Part shown: piece after piece, positions 1-10,425 of the stretch | Position numbering within the stretch: the stretch's first letter is position 1 | Layout: every line of letters begins with the position of its first letter | Origin: Lepiota brunneoincarnata | Taxonomy: Eukaryota; Basidiomycota; Agaricomycetes; Agaricales; Agaricaceae | DNA length: 64,000 bases | Reading direction: 5' to 3' | Assembly: GCA_023014365.1 (NCBI GenBank) | Contig: JAEBUN010000023.1 | Location: 248,001-312,000, forward strand | Program-made: the position numbers and the translations under genes | The notes under the pieces: model-generated | Databases searched by the model: none | What the model was told of the DNA's origin: nothing | What the model saw: only the letters and a program-made list of their open reading frames with translations

Positions 1-110
1 GCTTTGAGAAGGGGCGCCTCGGAGCAGCATTTCTCCTCTCCCATCCACATAGGTGCGACAAACCCCGAAGTGACCCTCGTACCACAGTAACCTAGCAATT
101 TACCAAAGGG
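1..110 (+). pseudogene. NACHT-type NLR fragment, cut by window edge
   Basis: This stretch resembles the start of the NACHT relic at 2290-2400 at nucleotide level: a shared block reads as Glu-Lys-Gly-Arg-Leu-(Glu/Gly)-Ala-Ala-Phe followed by a Ser-rich stretch and Cys/Arg-Asp-Lys-Pro. This is the segment just after the P-loop in these fungal NTPases. No open frame continues past about 110, so it is a relic. Its upstream part lies outside the window. Confidence 0.5.
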
Positions 111-309
111 GGTCGGGCTGGCTGGAGTCGCCCAACCACCATGTGATGCTATTTCATTCCGATCCACTCGGTCAGTGGTCTGGAGATCATTGATGGCCCG
201 GCAGAAGGTGGCGAAGCAGGGAACAGAGTGCCCAGATCACGAGGGACTAATTATAAGGCGCGAGAACGCTACAGCTTTTGCATTACCCTACTCTAGTACT
301 CTTACCACT

Positions 310-1729
310 ATGTCAGTGGGGGTTCTCCCAGACGCTCACGACTTCTCTATCCATCGCTCCAGGTTTATTGACAAGTCAACTACTAATATCATCAACACCG
401 ACAGCTCGCACACCATTAATGTCAACACCGGTGGAAATAGTGGTGCGTGCCTCCGCCCCAACTCCTCTTCCAATCTTTAAGCCGCTTGTAGGTCTCCAAA
501 CTCTCCTCGATGCCTCTATCCCAGGCGCCTTGCATGACTCCTCCGCTCGCTGGCCCCCACCCGTGTGCCATCCTGGGACCCGGAAAGAGTACATCGACAA
601 GATAACTACGTGGGGACTCGACAGCACTGATCGCGTCGGTCGCATTCTCTGGATGCATGGTCCTGCTGGCGTTGGCAAGTCAGCGGTCGCCCAATCCTGT
701 TCAGAGGCCCTGAGACACAACATCGGCGCTACGTTCTTCTTCTCCCGACCCAACTCCAGAGACAATCCCAATTCCTTATTTACCACCATCTCATATCAGC
801 TTGCAACGAGAAACAAGTCATTTCGACAAATCCTTGAAACCATGATACACGACGACCCTACTCTTGTCACCAAATCGATCAAGCAGCAGTTCCAGGATTT
901 AATCGTCACTCCGCTTCAAGAACTAAAGTCTCGAGGGGAAGACATCGGAGAACGAGTCATTATTGTCGATGGGTTAGACGAATGTGATGGGGCCGACGCT
1001 CAGTGCGATATCATTGACATTGTTGTCGCGTCGACACGAGCCAAATCGACCCCTTTCCTCTGGATGTTTTTCAGCCGCCCTGAGCCACATATTGTTGGAT
1101 CTTTCAAGTCCGACGACGTACCCGCACTAGTCCTTCCCCTGGAGCTTCCTGTTTCTTGTGCTATTGATAGTGAGATCATGTTATATCTCACCGACGAACT
1201 GGAGAAGGTCCGGAAACGAAATGACCTATCGCCCTCGTGGTTGTCCGAGGAAGATATCTGGGTCATCGTCGATCTCTCTGCGGGTCTATTTATCTATGCC
1301 GCCACGGTCGTTCGTTTTATTGGTGAACAAGATCCATCTGGACCTGAAGACCAGTTACGTGCAGTACTTGCCCTCGCAACGCGGTTGGTTGGGAGTAGCC
1401 CTTCAGGCCATCCTCTCTCCAAGCTGGATATATTTTACACGCTTATCATGCAGAGGGTACCAGCAAAGACACTCCCAACTTTACAAAAAATCCTCCTGGC
1501 CACTACATTTTTGAGGGAAATGAGTGCAGATATCACTGCCAACCTGCTGGGTCTATCTGAGTCGCAGTTCAGGAGTGCCTGTCGCGCCCTTCACTCTGTC
1601 TTGACGATAGATGGTAAACCCCCGCAAATCTGGTTTTATCGTGCATCATTCAGGGAGTTTTTTGGAAGATCCAGAAAGGTCGGGGAAGTTTTGCGTGAGA
1701 TCGGATTGTGCAGTGGCATTACGGAGTGA
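310..1729 (+). CDS. NACHT domain NLR-like protein, copy 1 (C-terminus frameshifted)
   Basis: The predicted start is ATG 310, which opens with the Pro-Asp-Ala-His-Asp-Phe motif common at the N-terminus of Agaricomycete NACHT proteins. Exon 1 is 310-442. A 49-bp intron (443-491, GTGCGT...TAG) joins in phase to exon 2. The NACHT core has Walker A GPAGVGKS (about 659-682), the sensor-like FFFSR, Walker B VIIVDGLDE and a downstream FSRPEPHI motif. Such proteins are STAND NTPases thought to act in fungal self/non-self or heterokaryon recognition; that role is inferred from the family. Compared with copy 2 (3501-5262), a run of six T at 1658-1663 has one extra T, so the frame ends early at 1729. The normal tail (remnant visible to about 1870, with a donor at about 1776 and an acceptor at about 1823) is lost. 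The open frame can also be read upstream through the intron, but the spliced model fits the family better. Confidence 0.8.
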
Positions 1730-1884
1730 GTTGTTGGAGAAACCCAACAACGTGCATGCCCTCGGCGACTCTGCCAGTGAGTGATTATGATGCAGAATAA
1801 TTAAGCCCTGCTGACGCCACTAGGATGGCAAGACATGCCAGTCACATGGCATTGGCCTTGGCACCGTGATGATGGCTATATTTC

Positions 1885-2010
1885 GATCATCCAAAAAAAA
1901 ATATTCCAGCCCGATCTCTGCTGCTCAACATTCAACGTTCCCCACCCTCGCATACCTAGTGTCCTGCCTATGGTTGAAAACCTTTTGTTTCCATCGTTGA
2001 GCCGTTCACC
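1885..2010 (+). repeat. 126-bp block duplicated at 5625-5755
   Basis: Both copies share a block that begins ccatccaaaaa and includes cattcaatgttccccaccct-like sequence, then the same cataccta...gtcctg stretch. It lies downstream of NACHT copy 1 and again inside the insertion that separates NACHT copy 2 from the membrane-protein relic. No coding function is recognised. It marks a local segmental duplication. Confidence 0.7.
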
Positions 2011-2190
2011 GTGCCACCCATGCACCCTTTGCTAGCGCACGCGATTTTACTATGATGAACATGACATTCGCTGAAATGATAGGACAGGTGTGACAAAAGC
2101 ACTCCCCAACGCATACAACACCACCCCTAACGTATACACTTCACCGCAGTCGCCGATATCTTGTATCCTGATACTAACCCCAGCGCCGCC

Positions 2191-2810
2191 ATGTATTTCA
2201 GTTCCTACAATCTTTCTATCCAGGGACAAATGTCCCAATCAGTGACAAACTTGTCCACTGGTTGGATGATTTTGATAGAGAGTCGCTCAGACCTACTTCG
2301 AGAAGGGGCGCCTCGAAGCAGCATTCTTCTTCTCCCGTCGAAGTGGGCGCGACAAACCCGAGACAGTCATACCTTCCCTCGTCTACCAGCTCTGCATATG
2401 CTGCCCTATCTACAAGTCTGCCATTGCTGAAGTACTGGCAATCGACCTGCATCTTGTCAAGAAGGCCATGTCTGCCTAATTTGAACAACTCCTCATTGAA
2501 CCCTTGTCATAGCACCAGGGCAGCAGCCACGAGAGCATCCGAAAGCTGTTCCTCATACTTCTTGATGGCCTAGACGAGCATGCCAACGGACGAGTACAGT
2601 ATGCCTTCATCAAACTGGTCTTGGAGCATGTGCGCATGAAATCTGGCTTCCCTATTCTCTGGCTGCTTTGCAGTTGGCCAGAACCACACCTCAGGCACAC
2701 GTTCCTGCGGATTCCGGAGTGGGGTCGCAGGGAACTTCTTCTGGACAGGGGAAGTCGAGCACCTCCGCGAGTGGTTTGCGGGAATCAGGGACGATAATCC
2801 ATGCACCACC
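2191..2810 (+). pseudogene. NACHT NLR pseudogene
   Basis: A broken frame reads through recognisable NACHT landmarks: an AAFFFSRRSGRD segment, a SLVYQLC helix, a Walker B-like LILLDGLDEHANG, and LWLLCSWPEPHL matching the FSRPEPHI block of the intact copies. In-frame stops occur near 2478 and 2506. The P-loop is missing. It is a different subfamily from the two main copies, because the sequence between landmarks is unlike theirs. An ATG at 2191 begins a short peptide resembling the N-terminal motif of these genes. Confidence 0.65.
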
Positions 2811-3269
2811 TCTTCTGACTGGCCGGCTGTAGGCCGGTTCGGCACTATCTTGGATGTTTGCGACGGGGTCTTCCCAGGTTGTGCATCAAAGCTCAGCTGT
2901 GAGGCTAGACTCTATAGTGGCTTTCCTCATGAATGCAGAGAGAGTGCGACAGGATAGATATTTTGTGTGGGGCGGGAGCAGGCGGTATCGGTCATGCAAG
3001 GAGGAGTTGCTGAGGGTTGGGAGGGCGAATGGGGAAGGATGGGCCTCCCAATGGGGATCCACAGTCACCCACCCACGCAGATTCTGTAGACCGTAGTGTG
3101 GGACACCGTCTTGAAGTTATTCATCCTATATAAAAGTGTCCTGCAGGTCTTATTTTCTGGAGACTTGTTCTAAGGAGGGTTAAGTTTATCGCAAGATCGG
3201 CTCCCCAACTTGTGGAATCGCAGCACCAGTAGAATGCTTTTCAAGAGGCTTATGACGTGAGAACCACGG

Positions 3270-3500
3270 GGGTCATGCTGGCTAGGGTTGCCCGACCACC
3301 GTATGATCCACTCAAAGAGTGGCCTGGACATCATTGATGGCCCGGAAGGTGGTGAAGTAGGTGGCAGTGCCCAGGTCATAAGGTATAGAGACGCACGGAT
3401 CGCATCATTAGCCTCGTGTAAACAAGCCTTTAAGCTTAAGAGGCAAGGTCGTGAGAACGCTACAGCTTTTGCATTGTCCCGCTCTGGTGCTCTTACCACT
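3270..3500 (+). repeat. 5' flank of NACHT copy 2, duplicated from 100-309
   Basis: The upstream regions of both NACHT copies are homologous: the gagaacgctacagcttttgc block, the atgatccactc/gatccactcgg block and the cattgatggcccgg block recur in the same order. The duplicated unit therefore includes promoter-side sequence as well as the coding region. A TATA-like ctatataaaa lies at about 3126, too far from ATG 3501 to assign with confidence. Confidence 0.7.
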
Positions 3501-5262
3501 ATGTCAGTGGGGGTTTTCCCCGATGCTCACGACTTCTCTATCCATCGCTCCAAGTTGATTGACAAGTCAACTAATATCATCAAGCACTGACAACTCACAC
3601 ACCGTTAATGTCAACACCAGTGGAAGCAGCGGTGAGTGCCTCCGCCCTAACTCCTCTTCTAATCTTTAAGCCGCTTGCAGGTCTCCAAATCCTCCTCGAT
3701 GCGTCTACCCCGGGCGCCTTGCATGACTCCTCCGCTCGCTGGCCCCCACCCGTGTGCCATCCTGGGACCCGGAAAGAGTACATCGACAAGATAACCGGTT
3801 GGGGACTCGACAGCACCGATCGTGTCGGCCGCGTTCTCTGGATGCAAGGCCCTGCCGGCGTTGGCAAGTCAGCGGTCGCCCAATCCTGTGCGGAGGCCCT
3901 GAGAGACAACCTTGGCGCTACTTTCTTCTTCTCCCGACCCAACTCAAGAGACAATCCCACCTGCCTCTTTACCACAATCTCGTATCAGCTTGCGACGCGA
4001 AACAAGTCATTTCGACAAATCCTTGAAACCATGATACACGACGACCCTACTCTTGTCACCAAATCGATCAAGCAGCAGTTCCAGGATTTAATCGTCACTC
4101 CGCTTCAAGAACTAAAGACTCGAGGAGAAGACATCGGGGAACGAGTCATTATCGTCGATGGATTAGACGAATGTGGTGGTGCTGACGCTCAGTGCGACAT
4201 TATTGACATTGTTGTCGCATCGGTGCGAGCCAAATCGACCCCTTTTCTCTGGGTGGTTTTCAGCCGCCCTGAGCCGCACATTGTTGGATCTTTCAAGTCC
4301 GACGATGTACCTGCACTAGTCCTTCCCCTGGAGCTTCCTGTTTCTCGTGCTATTGATACCGAGATCATGTTATATCTGACTGACGAGCTGGAGAAGGTCC
4401 GGAAACGAAATGACCTATCGCCCTCGTGGTTGTCCGAAGGAGATATCTGGGTCATCGTTGATCTCTCTGCGGGTTTGTTTATCTATGCTGCCACGGTCGT
4501 CCGTTATATCGGTGAACGGGACTCACCTGGACCCGAAGACCAGCTACGTGTAGTACTTGCCCTCGCAACGCAGCCAGTTGGGAATAGCCCTTCGGGCCAT
4601 CCTCTCTCCAAGCTGGATATATTTTACACGCTTATCATGCAGAGAGTACCAGCAAAGACACTCCTAACTGTCCAAAAAATCCTCCTGGCTACTACATTTT
4701 CGAGGGACACGAGTGCAGTTGCCATCGCCAACCTGGTGGGTCTATCCGAGCCACAGTTCAGGAATGCCTGTCGTGCCCTTCACTCTGTCCTGAGGATATA
4801 TGGCCGATCCCCGAAAATCCGGTTTTATCATGCATCGTTCATGGAGTTTTTGGAAGACCCAGAAAGGTCAGGGAGGTTTTGCGTGAGATCAGATTGTGCA
4901 GTGGCATTACGGAGCGAGTTGTTGGAGAAGCTCAACAAGGTGCATGCCCTTGGCTCTTCTGCCAGTAAGTGATTATGATGTAGAACAATTAAGCCTTAAT
5001 GCCACTGGCCCACTTAGGACGGCAACAAGACCTACTAGTCACGTGGCCTTGGGTTGGTGGTGGTGCCACTCCATATCAGTATGCCCTCAACGCATTCTTT
5101 ATACTCGCTCAGTCAATTCCACTGGATGCTCAAACGATTACTGCCCTGATTGAGTTTAAATATGCGATGATTCCTTTGTTGTGGGAACATCACGCAAGCC
5201 CTTTTGGCCCAGAACTGAACGCAGACAGATTCTTGCAAAATGTAATCTGCACTCCTGTATGA
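3501..5262 (+). CDS. NACHT domain NLR-like protein, copy 2 (three exons, 5' frameshift)
   Basis: The gene model is exon 1 at 3501-3631, exon 2 at 3681-4964 and exon 3 at 5018-5262. Introns are 49 bp (GTGAGT...GCAG) and 53 bp (GTAAGT...TTAG), and exons 2 and 3 join in phase. Walker A GPAGVGKS is at about 3848-3871 and Walker B VIIVDGLDEC at about 4145-4174, followed by winged-helix-like helices. Exon 3 encodes a conserved tail (IPLDAQ, ALIEFK) that is also seen in the relic near 46000-41900, which supports it. Exon 1 has one extra G at about 3584 relative to copy 1 and meets TGA at 3588. If that G is real, translation could only begin at ATG 3608, without the family N-terminus. No WD40, ankyrin or TPR repeats follow, so this is a short NLR. 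A role in non-self recognition is inferred from the family. Confidence 0.8.
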
Positions 5263-5450
5263 CCTTATGTTTGCTGATATATGTTTTGTTAGATTCCTGT
5301 AGATTTTCGTCATAAAATCATTCGGCCCTTGCCCTGGATCCTTTTCCACCCTGCCCTAATCACAAAGCCGACCCTTGCGAGGTGGTGTCGGCCATATATC
5401 CTGGGACAGGGAGAAAACAAGGCTCTCTGCTGGCAACCTACTGGTGGTAC
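5140..5450 (+). repeat. 3' region of NACHT copy 2 homologous to 41760-42060 (inverted)
   Basis: The sequence from the end of exon 3 into the 3' flank matches the reverse complement of 41760-42060 over about 300 bp, including shared blocks such as cttttccaccctgccctaat and cctgggacaggga. It shows that the NACHT 3' end and its flank were duplicated together with the neighbouring membrane-protein gene. Confidence 0.8.
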
Positions 5451-5904
5451 TGGGTCATACATCAGTAGATATCCCAATCGCTGGGTTGTAAATACCAAGT
5501 TCATTGAAACCAAGATCATGGTATGTGTGAATTACAGCAGCCATACATGCTTGTGGCACTAATCTGCCTGCAAGGATTATATAAAAAAGTGTCCCAGGCA
5601 CCAGTAGATTAGAATGTATCTCTACCATCCAAAAACAATATTCCAACTTGATCTTTTGCTGCTCAACACTCAATGTTCCCCACCCTCGCATACCTAGTGT
5701 CCTGTCTATGGCTAAGCACCCTCTGCTTCCACTGTTGAGCTGGTGCTCCATGCGACTCCCAGAATTAGTGGGGCTATTGAGAGTTTGATTCTGAAATTGC
5801 TCGAACTCGCAATCATAGTTGACATTCAGATCACACATCGTGGGAGTGATTTACATACACGGCAACAGCAGAGAGCATGCAGAACAGATAAAAAATATAA
5901 CAGA

Positions 5905-6165
5905 GACCTCAAACATGGGTGGTGAAAGCTGCTCATTCGATAGCCGGGTATGCCTTGGAGGGGAGGGCAGGCAACGCCGCAAATGTGACTCCCAGAAGAG
6001 CAATACGGGTAAGGATGTGGGGTGGAGCAGCAATAAAGGGTGTGATGATGAAGAGGATGACGAAAAGGGGGGAAAGCGGGTTTCTTTGGTGGTGGTGGAA
6101 TTCGTTAGCAAATTTTTCTAAAGACATCGCCATGGGTTCAGCTGTGAGCGACAAGAGCATGGGAG
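5905..6165 (-). pseudogene. 3' fragment of Agaricomycete multi-pass membrane protein gene
   Basis: Read on the minus strand this encodes the last approximately 75-85 residues of the same protein as the pseudogene at 40340-41780: AEPMAMSLEKFANEF, a hydrophobic stretch (LFVILFIITPFIAAP), and ALPSKAYPAI. The conserved Trp codon after PAIE is TGA here, where the other copy has TGG, so the end is broken. The 5' part of the gene is absent, and a NACHT relic on the plus strand begins right beside it. Confidence 0.7.
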
Positions 6166-6179
6166 TATAGTTTAAGAAG

Positions 6180-6876
6180 CTCATTGTGGAACCCTTCGGA
6201 CGGGGGCAGCTGGGAAAGGCATCTCGATCGTTGCCCATTTTTTTAGATGGTCTGGATGAATGCAAAGGGGAGCGAGCGCAGGTCAAAATAATCGAACTTG
6301 TCAGTGGATTTGTCAAGGAATTCCCCACAGCCTTACTTTTCTGAGTCATTGTAAGTCGTCCCGAGCAGCATTTGAAGGTTACTTTCGAGGACGATGACCT
6401 TCGGAAAGGGATACGTGTGATGTATGTTCCTGCCGACTCCACACAAGGTTGCAAGGATGTTGAACGTTATTTCCAAAAAGAATTTGGTGTCATTTGGAAG
6501 ATGTATCCCCACTCGATGACCACCAACCTTGCCTCAGTGGTCGAGCAACAGTGACTTTCCGACCCTTGCGCGCGCTGCGTCCAGCCTCTTCGCTTTCGCC
6601 TCCGCAGTCATCCGATTCATTGATGACCCCAAAGTAGGAAATCCAGTATCGCAGCTCGAGGACATCCTTCGGTCACAAGAAATGGTATCGAGTCCCAAAG
6701 GGCGTAACCCGCTCACGCTCCTCCACCAGGTGTATACCAAAGTCCTCGGATTTGTTCTGAAAGACATTTTCCCTATCACCAAGAGGATACTTGGACTCAT
6801 CCACTCACTTGGTCGTTGCCACACTAAGCCCTTCCGAGAAATGTGCAACCACTTGAGCTGTACACTCGATATTTGA
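6180..6876 (+). pseudogene. NACHT NLR pseudogene
   Basis: The frame starts with a LIVEPF block and a Walker B motif (PIFLDGLDECKGER), then an FSRPEPH-like segment interrupted by TGA near 6343. Helical sequence continues in two further frames (6372-6554 and 6529-6876). The P-loop half is missing. It differs from the two main copies and from the 2191-2810 relic, so the cluster once held at least three NACHT subtypes. Confidence 0.65.
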
Positions 6877-7239
6877 CAGTACTTTGGAGTACCCAACTTG
6901 TTTCGTGGTCATTCTCGTTCCCTTCCGCTACAGAATACTTACCCCAGTGGCACTCCTGCGCTCCCATCATCGCCATGTGGGGGAGGAAACTGATTGCGCG
7001 CAGAATCCGGCCCTGCACACATTTTCATTAGGTGTTTAAGTAGCACATTTGTACTTGTACTTAGATACCTTAGCTCCTAACGACAAGTATGTCTCCGCTG
7101 CCATAAGACCTCCGATAGGCTACAGTGTAACGGACCTACAGTTTCCTTCCCTCAGTTTCACTCCTCATTTTCACTCTCTCAGTCGCAAGTTTCCCTACGG
7201 TCTCTTCCTTACTCAATCAGAATTGCAACACTACTTTCA
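6877..7239. other. Intergenic, nothing recognised
   Basis: Both strands were read in six frames. Only short unsupported ORFs occur between the last NACHT relic and the left arm of the inverted repeat. Confidence 0.5.
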
Positions 7240-7381
7240 CGAGGTCGAGAAGACAAGCCCAGCAACCATTTCGCTGGTTGCACTCGTGTGTACTCTTTTC
7301 GTTGCGAACGCGATACTCGTTTTACAGCCAATGAGCCCGTCATGATCCCCGGGCATTCCTCCTTAGCCAAATCGACCTCAT

Positions 7382-9006
7382 TCATTTCAAGCCCCTCGTG
7401 CATATGTGGCAGTCCAGTGAGCTTGTTGACATGTGTTGGAAGTACATATCTTCCTCCTCTTCCTCCTCTTCCTCCTCTTCCTCCTCTTCCTCCTCTTCCT
7501 CCTCTTCCTCGTCCTCCTCATCTACCTCCTCCTCCTTCTCGTCTTCCTCACCTTCCTCGTCTTCCTCGTCCTCGTCCTCCTCGTCCTCGTCTTCCCATTC
7601 GGACGGCCAATCGACGATCCACCCACTGGAGATCGACAGGCATTGGAGGTCGGGCAACATCTCCAACATCGCGATAAGATCGTCTTTGGTCAAGTGAACG
7701 GGTAGACCGCTTAGCCGAAGCTTTCTGAGTGGTTTCAGTAGGATTGCGGAGAGGTCCTGCAATGACAAGCGGGCAGCCCAGGCACTCGTCGATCCGAGGG
7801 AGAAAGAGTGAAGAAAGGGGAAGCTCGAAGCGGATTGTTCGCATAACATTTTCCATGAGAAACTGTAATAACTCCAAACCTCCAGTGACAAATTATGAAG
7901 GCAGGACGATGTCAGTTGGTTGAGTAAAAAGTCCTGCAAGTCCCCGGAATCTCCCTTCAAATATAGCTCTTCCAGGGCAAAGTGATGGATCGGGGATGAT
8001 AACATCGTTTTGCGTTTGGGGAATACCCTGAGATCAATCCCGAGACATTTTAGAGAAACGAGCTGTTCCAGGAGCTCGCGAACGGGGACAGGGCTCTCTC
8101 GCTGAAGGCGGTGGCGTTGGTTGAAATATATAAACAGGCGCTTTAAGCCCTTGAAGGACATCAATGTAGGGAGGAGGTCCGGCGAGGAGTTCCCCAAATA
8201 GTCGATACTCTCCATCGCACATCCCCGGCCCTTGAGCAGTTTGAACAGCGCCAGGGCCTGTGTAGCGTCAGAGACCCTATCGGTTATTTCGAAAATTGTC
8301 AGGGTGGGGGACACGGGAACTTGATCAGATGGGTGAGAGAGGGATGGCCCATCGCAATACAAACGTAGCTCCCGCAAATTGGGGAGGAGAGATGAGTTGT
8401 CGTTGAGCCCAAGACATGTGACAAGAGTGACCCATAGGGAAGGTTCTACCTCGTCGTACATTGTGGTGTTGAGAACCCGTATCCGACCAAGGTATCCTCG
8501 TGCGCGGAGCCGCACTGTATCATTTATCGGTCTCTGAAGCTCCTGTCGATGTATATGATCAGCTAGGAAAATGCACCGAGAGCGATAAAATGCACCCAGT
8601 GTCCCTCGCTGACCTGGCCGTCATCATCCTCCACCTTCTCCACATATTTGAGAAATGTGTCTTCCTGGGAGGACGAGAAGGTATTGATAACATGAACTAC
8701 AGGTTTTAATGATCTTATTCCTTCCCAATACACGTCAAGCGCAATGGCTGCCAACGATCGAGAGACCAGTGCTATCTTGAGGATGGCCCTCCTTTGTTCG
8801 CGTACCTCTTCTTCTTCCCGGTGACCATGTTCGACATCATACCGAAAATAATCGAGTATTGCACGCCAGATATCGTAATTAGCGTGTACTAAGGACATTT
8901 GATTCCACGAACGTATTTTCGGGTGAGGCGAGATTGCGGCGGGTGAGACTTGTGATGAAAACTGACCACGGTAACGGCGAGCAAGGGCGAGTCGAGATCG
9001 CGTCAC
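7382..9006 (-). CDS. F-box/LRR-like protein, left copy (C-terminus truncated)
   Basis: The N-terminal exon holds an F-box-like segment (DIWRAILDYF, then RRAILKIALVSRSLAAIALD), with a likely start at Met near 8898. The second coding block (7382 to about 8600) has LRR-like Leu spacing and then an acidic low-complexity tract encoded by repeated TCCTCT/TCCTCG at 7449-7600. F-box proteins recruit substrates to SCF ubiquitin ligases; which substrates is unknown. The junction between the two blocks (near 8533-8570) does not give a clean splice in phase, and the right copy shares this problem. Compared with the right copy, about 365 bp covering the last approximately 100 codons are deleted, so the frame runs from the acidic tract straight into former 3' UTR and stops at 7382. 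Confidence 0.6.
7449..7600 (+). repeat. TCCTCT/TCCTCG microsatellite coding for poly-acidic tract
   Basis: About 150 bp of near-perfect hexamer repeats. On the minus strand it codes for a Glu/Asp-rich tract of the F-box protein. The right copy has a shorter version (about 36736-36795). The repeat probably provided the breakpoint for the 3' deletion in the left copy. Confidence 0.9.
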
Positions 9007-10425
9007 TGGAGGCCTAAGTGTTGACGAGAGTTGATGGTTGACGATAGTCGTTATTGGGCAGCAGTCTCAAACATCGCGTTGGCCACGGGGGCGGCCGGGG
9101 CCCCTTATCTACTGAGTTTTTTTGTTTGATACTGTAGGCGGGATATAAGAAACAAACATAGGGTTCGTCAAGAGGGGTGACTAAGGGGGGGCGCACCACA
9201 ACCACACGCTACTGAATGATGCCAGGGATTGACCCATCAGGGCTACCCAGGTCGTCGGGTGGGGCAGCTTAGCAGGTAATTTTATCGCTAGATCGCTGGG
9301 ATTGGAACGCCCAGACTAGATGGTCCAATGGGCAATTCCGAAGTTAAGGGCCAAGAGTTTGGACTGCATAGTTTGGACCTCGCTTAGATCAGATAGGGTT
9401 TAGGTAGCGTCACTTCCTAGTCGTGAACACGAGATATGGACTTGAGTCCCATTGTGAAGGCAGGTATGAGTGGACCAAGAACGCCTCATGAGTGAGGATA
9501 TCTTCTCATTCAAGGGAAACGGCCTGAAGCATCAGGGCTACCGAACTTGCAGTGCTACACTGCTCTTCGAGTGGCTTGCCACCTGAGTGGCATTCTGATC
9601 CGACTAACTCAAGTTTTTGATGGCTGGCTTCCCACCCACAGTCAATCGAGGGCTGTACCTCCCACAGGCCGTGCTAACCCACTCTTTTAGCCCTGCAGTC
9701 TTGACAACATTTACTGCATCGTCCACTTGAGGATAATCAAAGACTCAAAGTACGATAGTAACTCGCACTACCTGAGGCGTAGAGATACCCTTGAATCACT
9801 ATCTCCCAAAAAAAACGATACACTGGCTTCAATGGACAGCCGAGGTTTGTCGGATAACAAGGAGTTCCTATTTATGAGGTCTCTGTCATGGCCTCGTTCT
9901 TTACCCAGCACAGTACATGACACCTAACAACTCGAAAACCCTCATTAAGCAAAGCACAATGGCATTATGACAGGCAGATCTGTATACCTAGAGACGACAC
10001 AGCAATACAAGGCTCCTCCCATTGCCGAGCAACTCGGGGAGCACAAATAAATAGGTGGATATTATACTTGGCGACGAGTGTTTAATTTTCTGTTTGGGTG
10101 GGGTTGAAGCGCCCTGATGAGGGGTTCTATCTGCAGGATGATGATGATGATGTACAAATGCTTCTGGGTCTAAGGAATACAGCACCGATTTCTGAACTTC
10201 TGACTGATCTCGCATCCCACAAAGGTCGCATATCGAGCGGTCTTGTAGTTGGAACAAAGGCGGACGAACTAAATCCACGTCCTACCGTATACTACTATAC
10301 TCTGCGCAGAAGTAAAACTCGCGTTTCTGGTTGGGTTCACACTCAGAGGTGGAGCATCAACCAATCGGGATTAGTGAGGGGTGGACAGAAAAGGAAATCA
10401 GCTCATTTGATCATCGATCCGCACG

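Larger units (their letters stand above)
7240..10083 (+). repeat. Left arm of large inverted repeat (F-box module)
   Basis: The reverse complement of this arm matches 34262-37355, including the F-box gene and about 870 bp of non-coding DNA. The inner edge is at the shared block actcgtcgccaagtat (complement at about 10070-10083). The outer edge is near the shared block gaaatggttgctgggcttgt. The left arm is about 250 bp shorter, mainly because the 3' end of its F-box gene is deleted. Confidence 0.85.

Noticed and set aside
7288..7705. Pro-rich, Ser-rich and Leu-rich ORFs on the plus strand
   Set aside because: They are plus-strand readings of the hexamer microsatellite; the acidic minus-strand frame belongs to the F-box gene.
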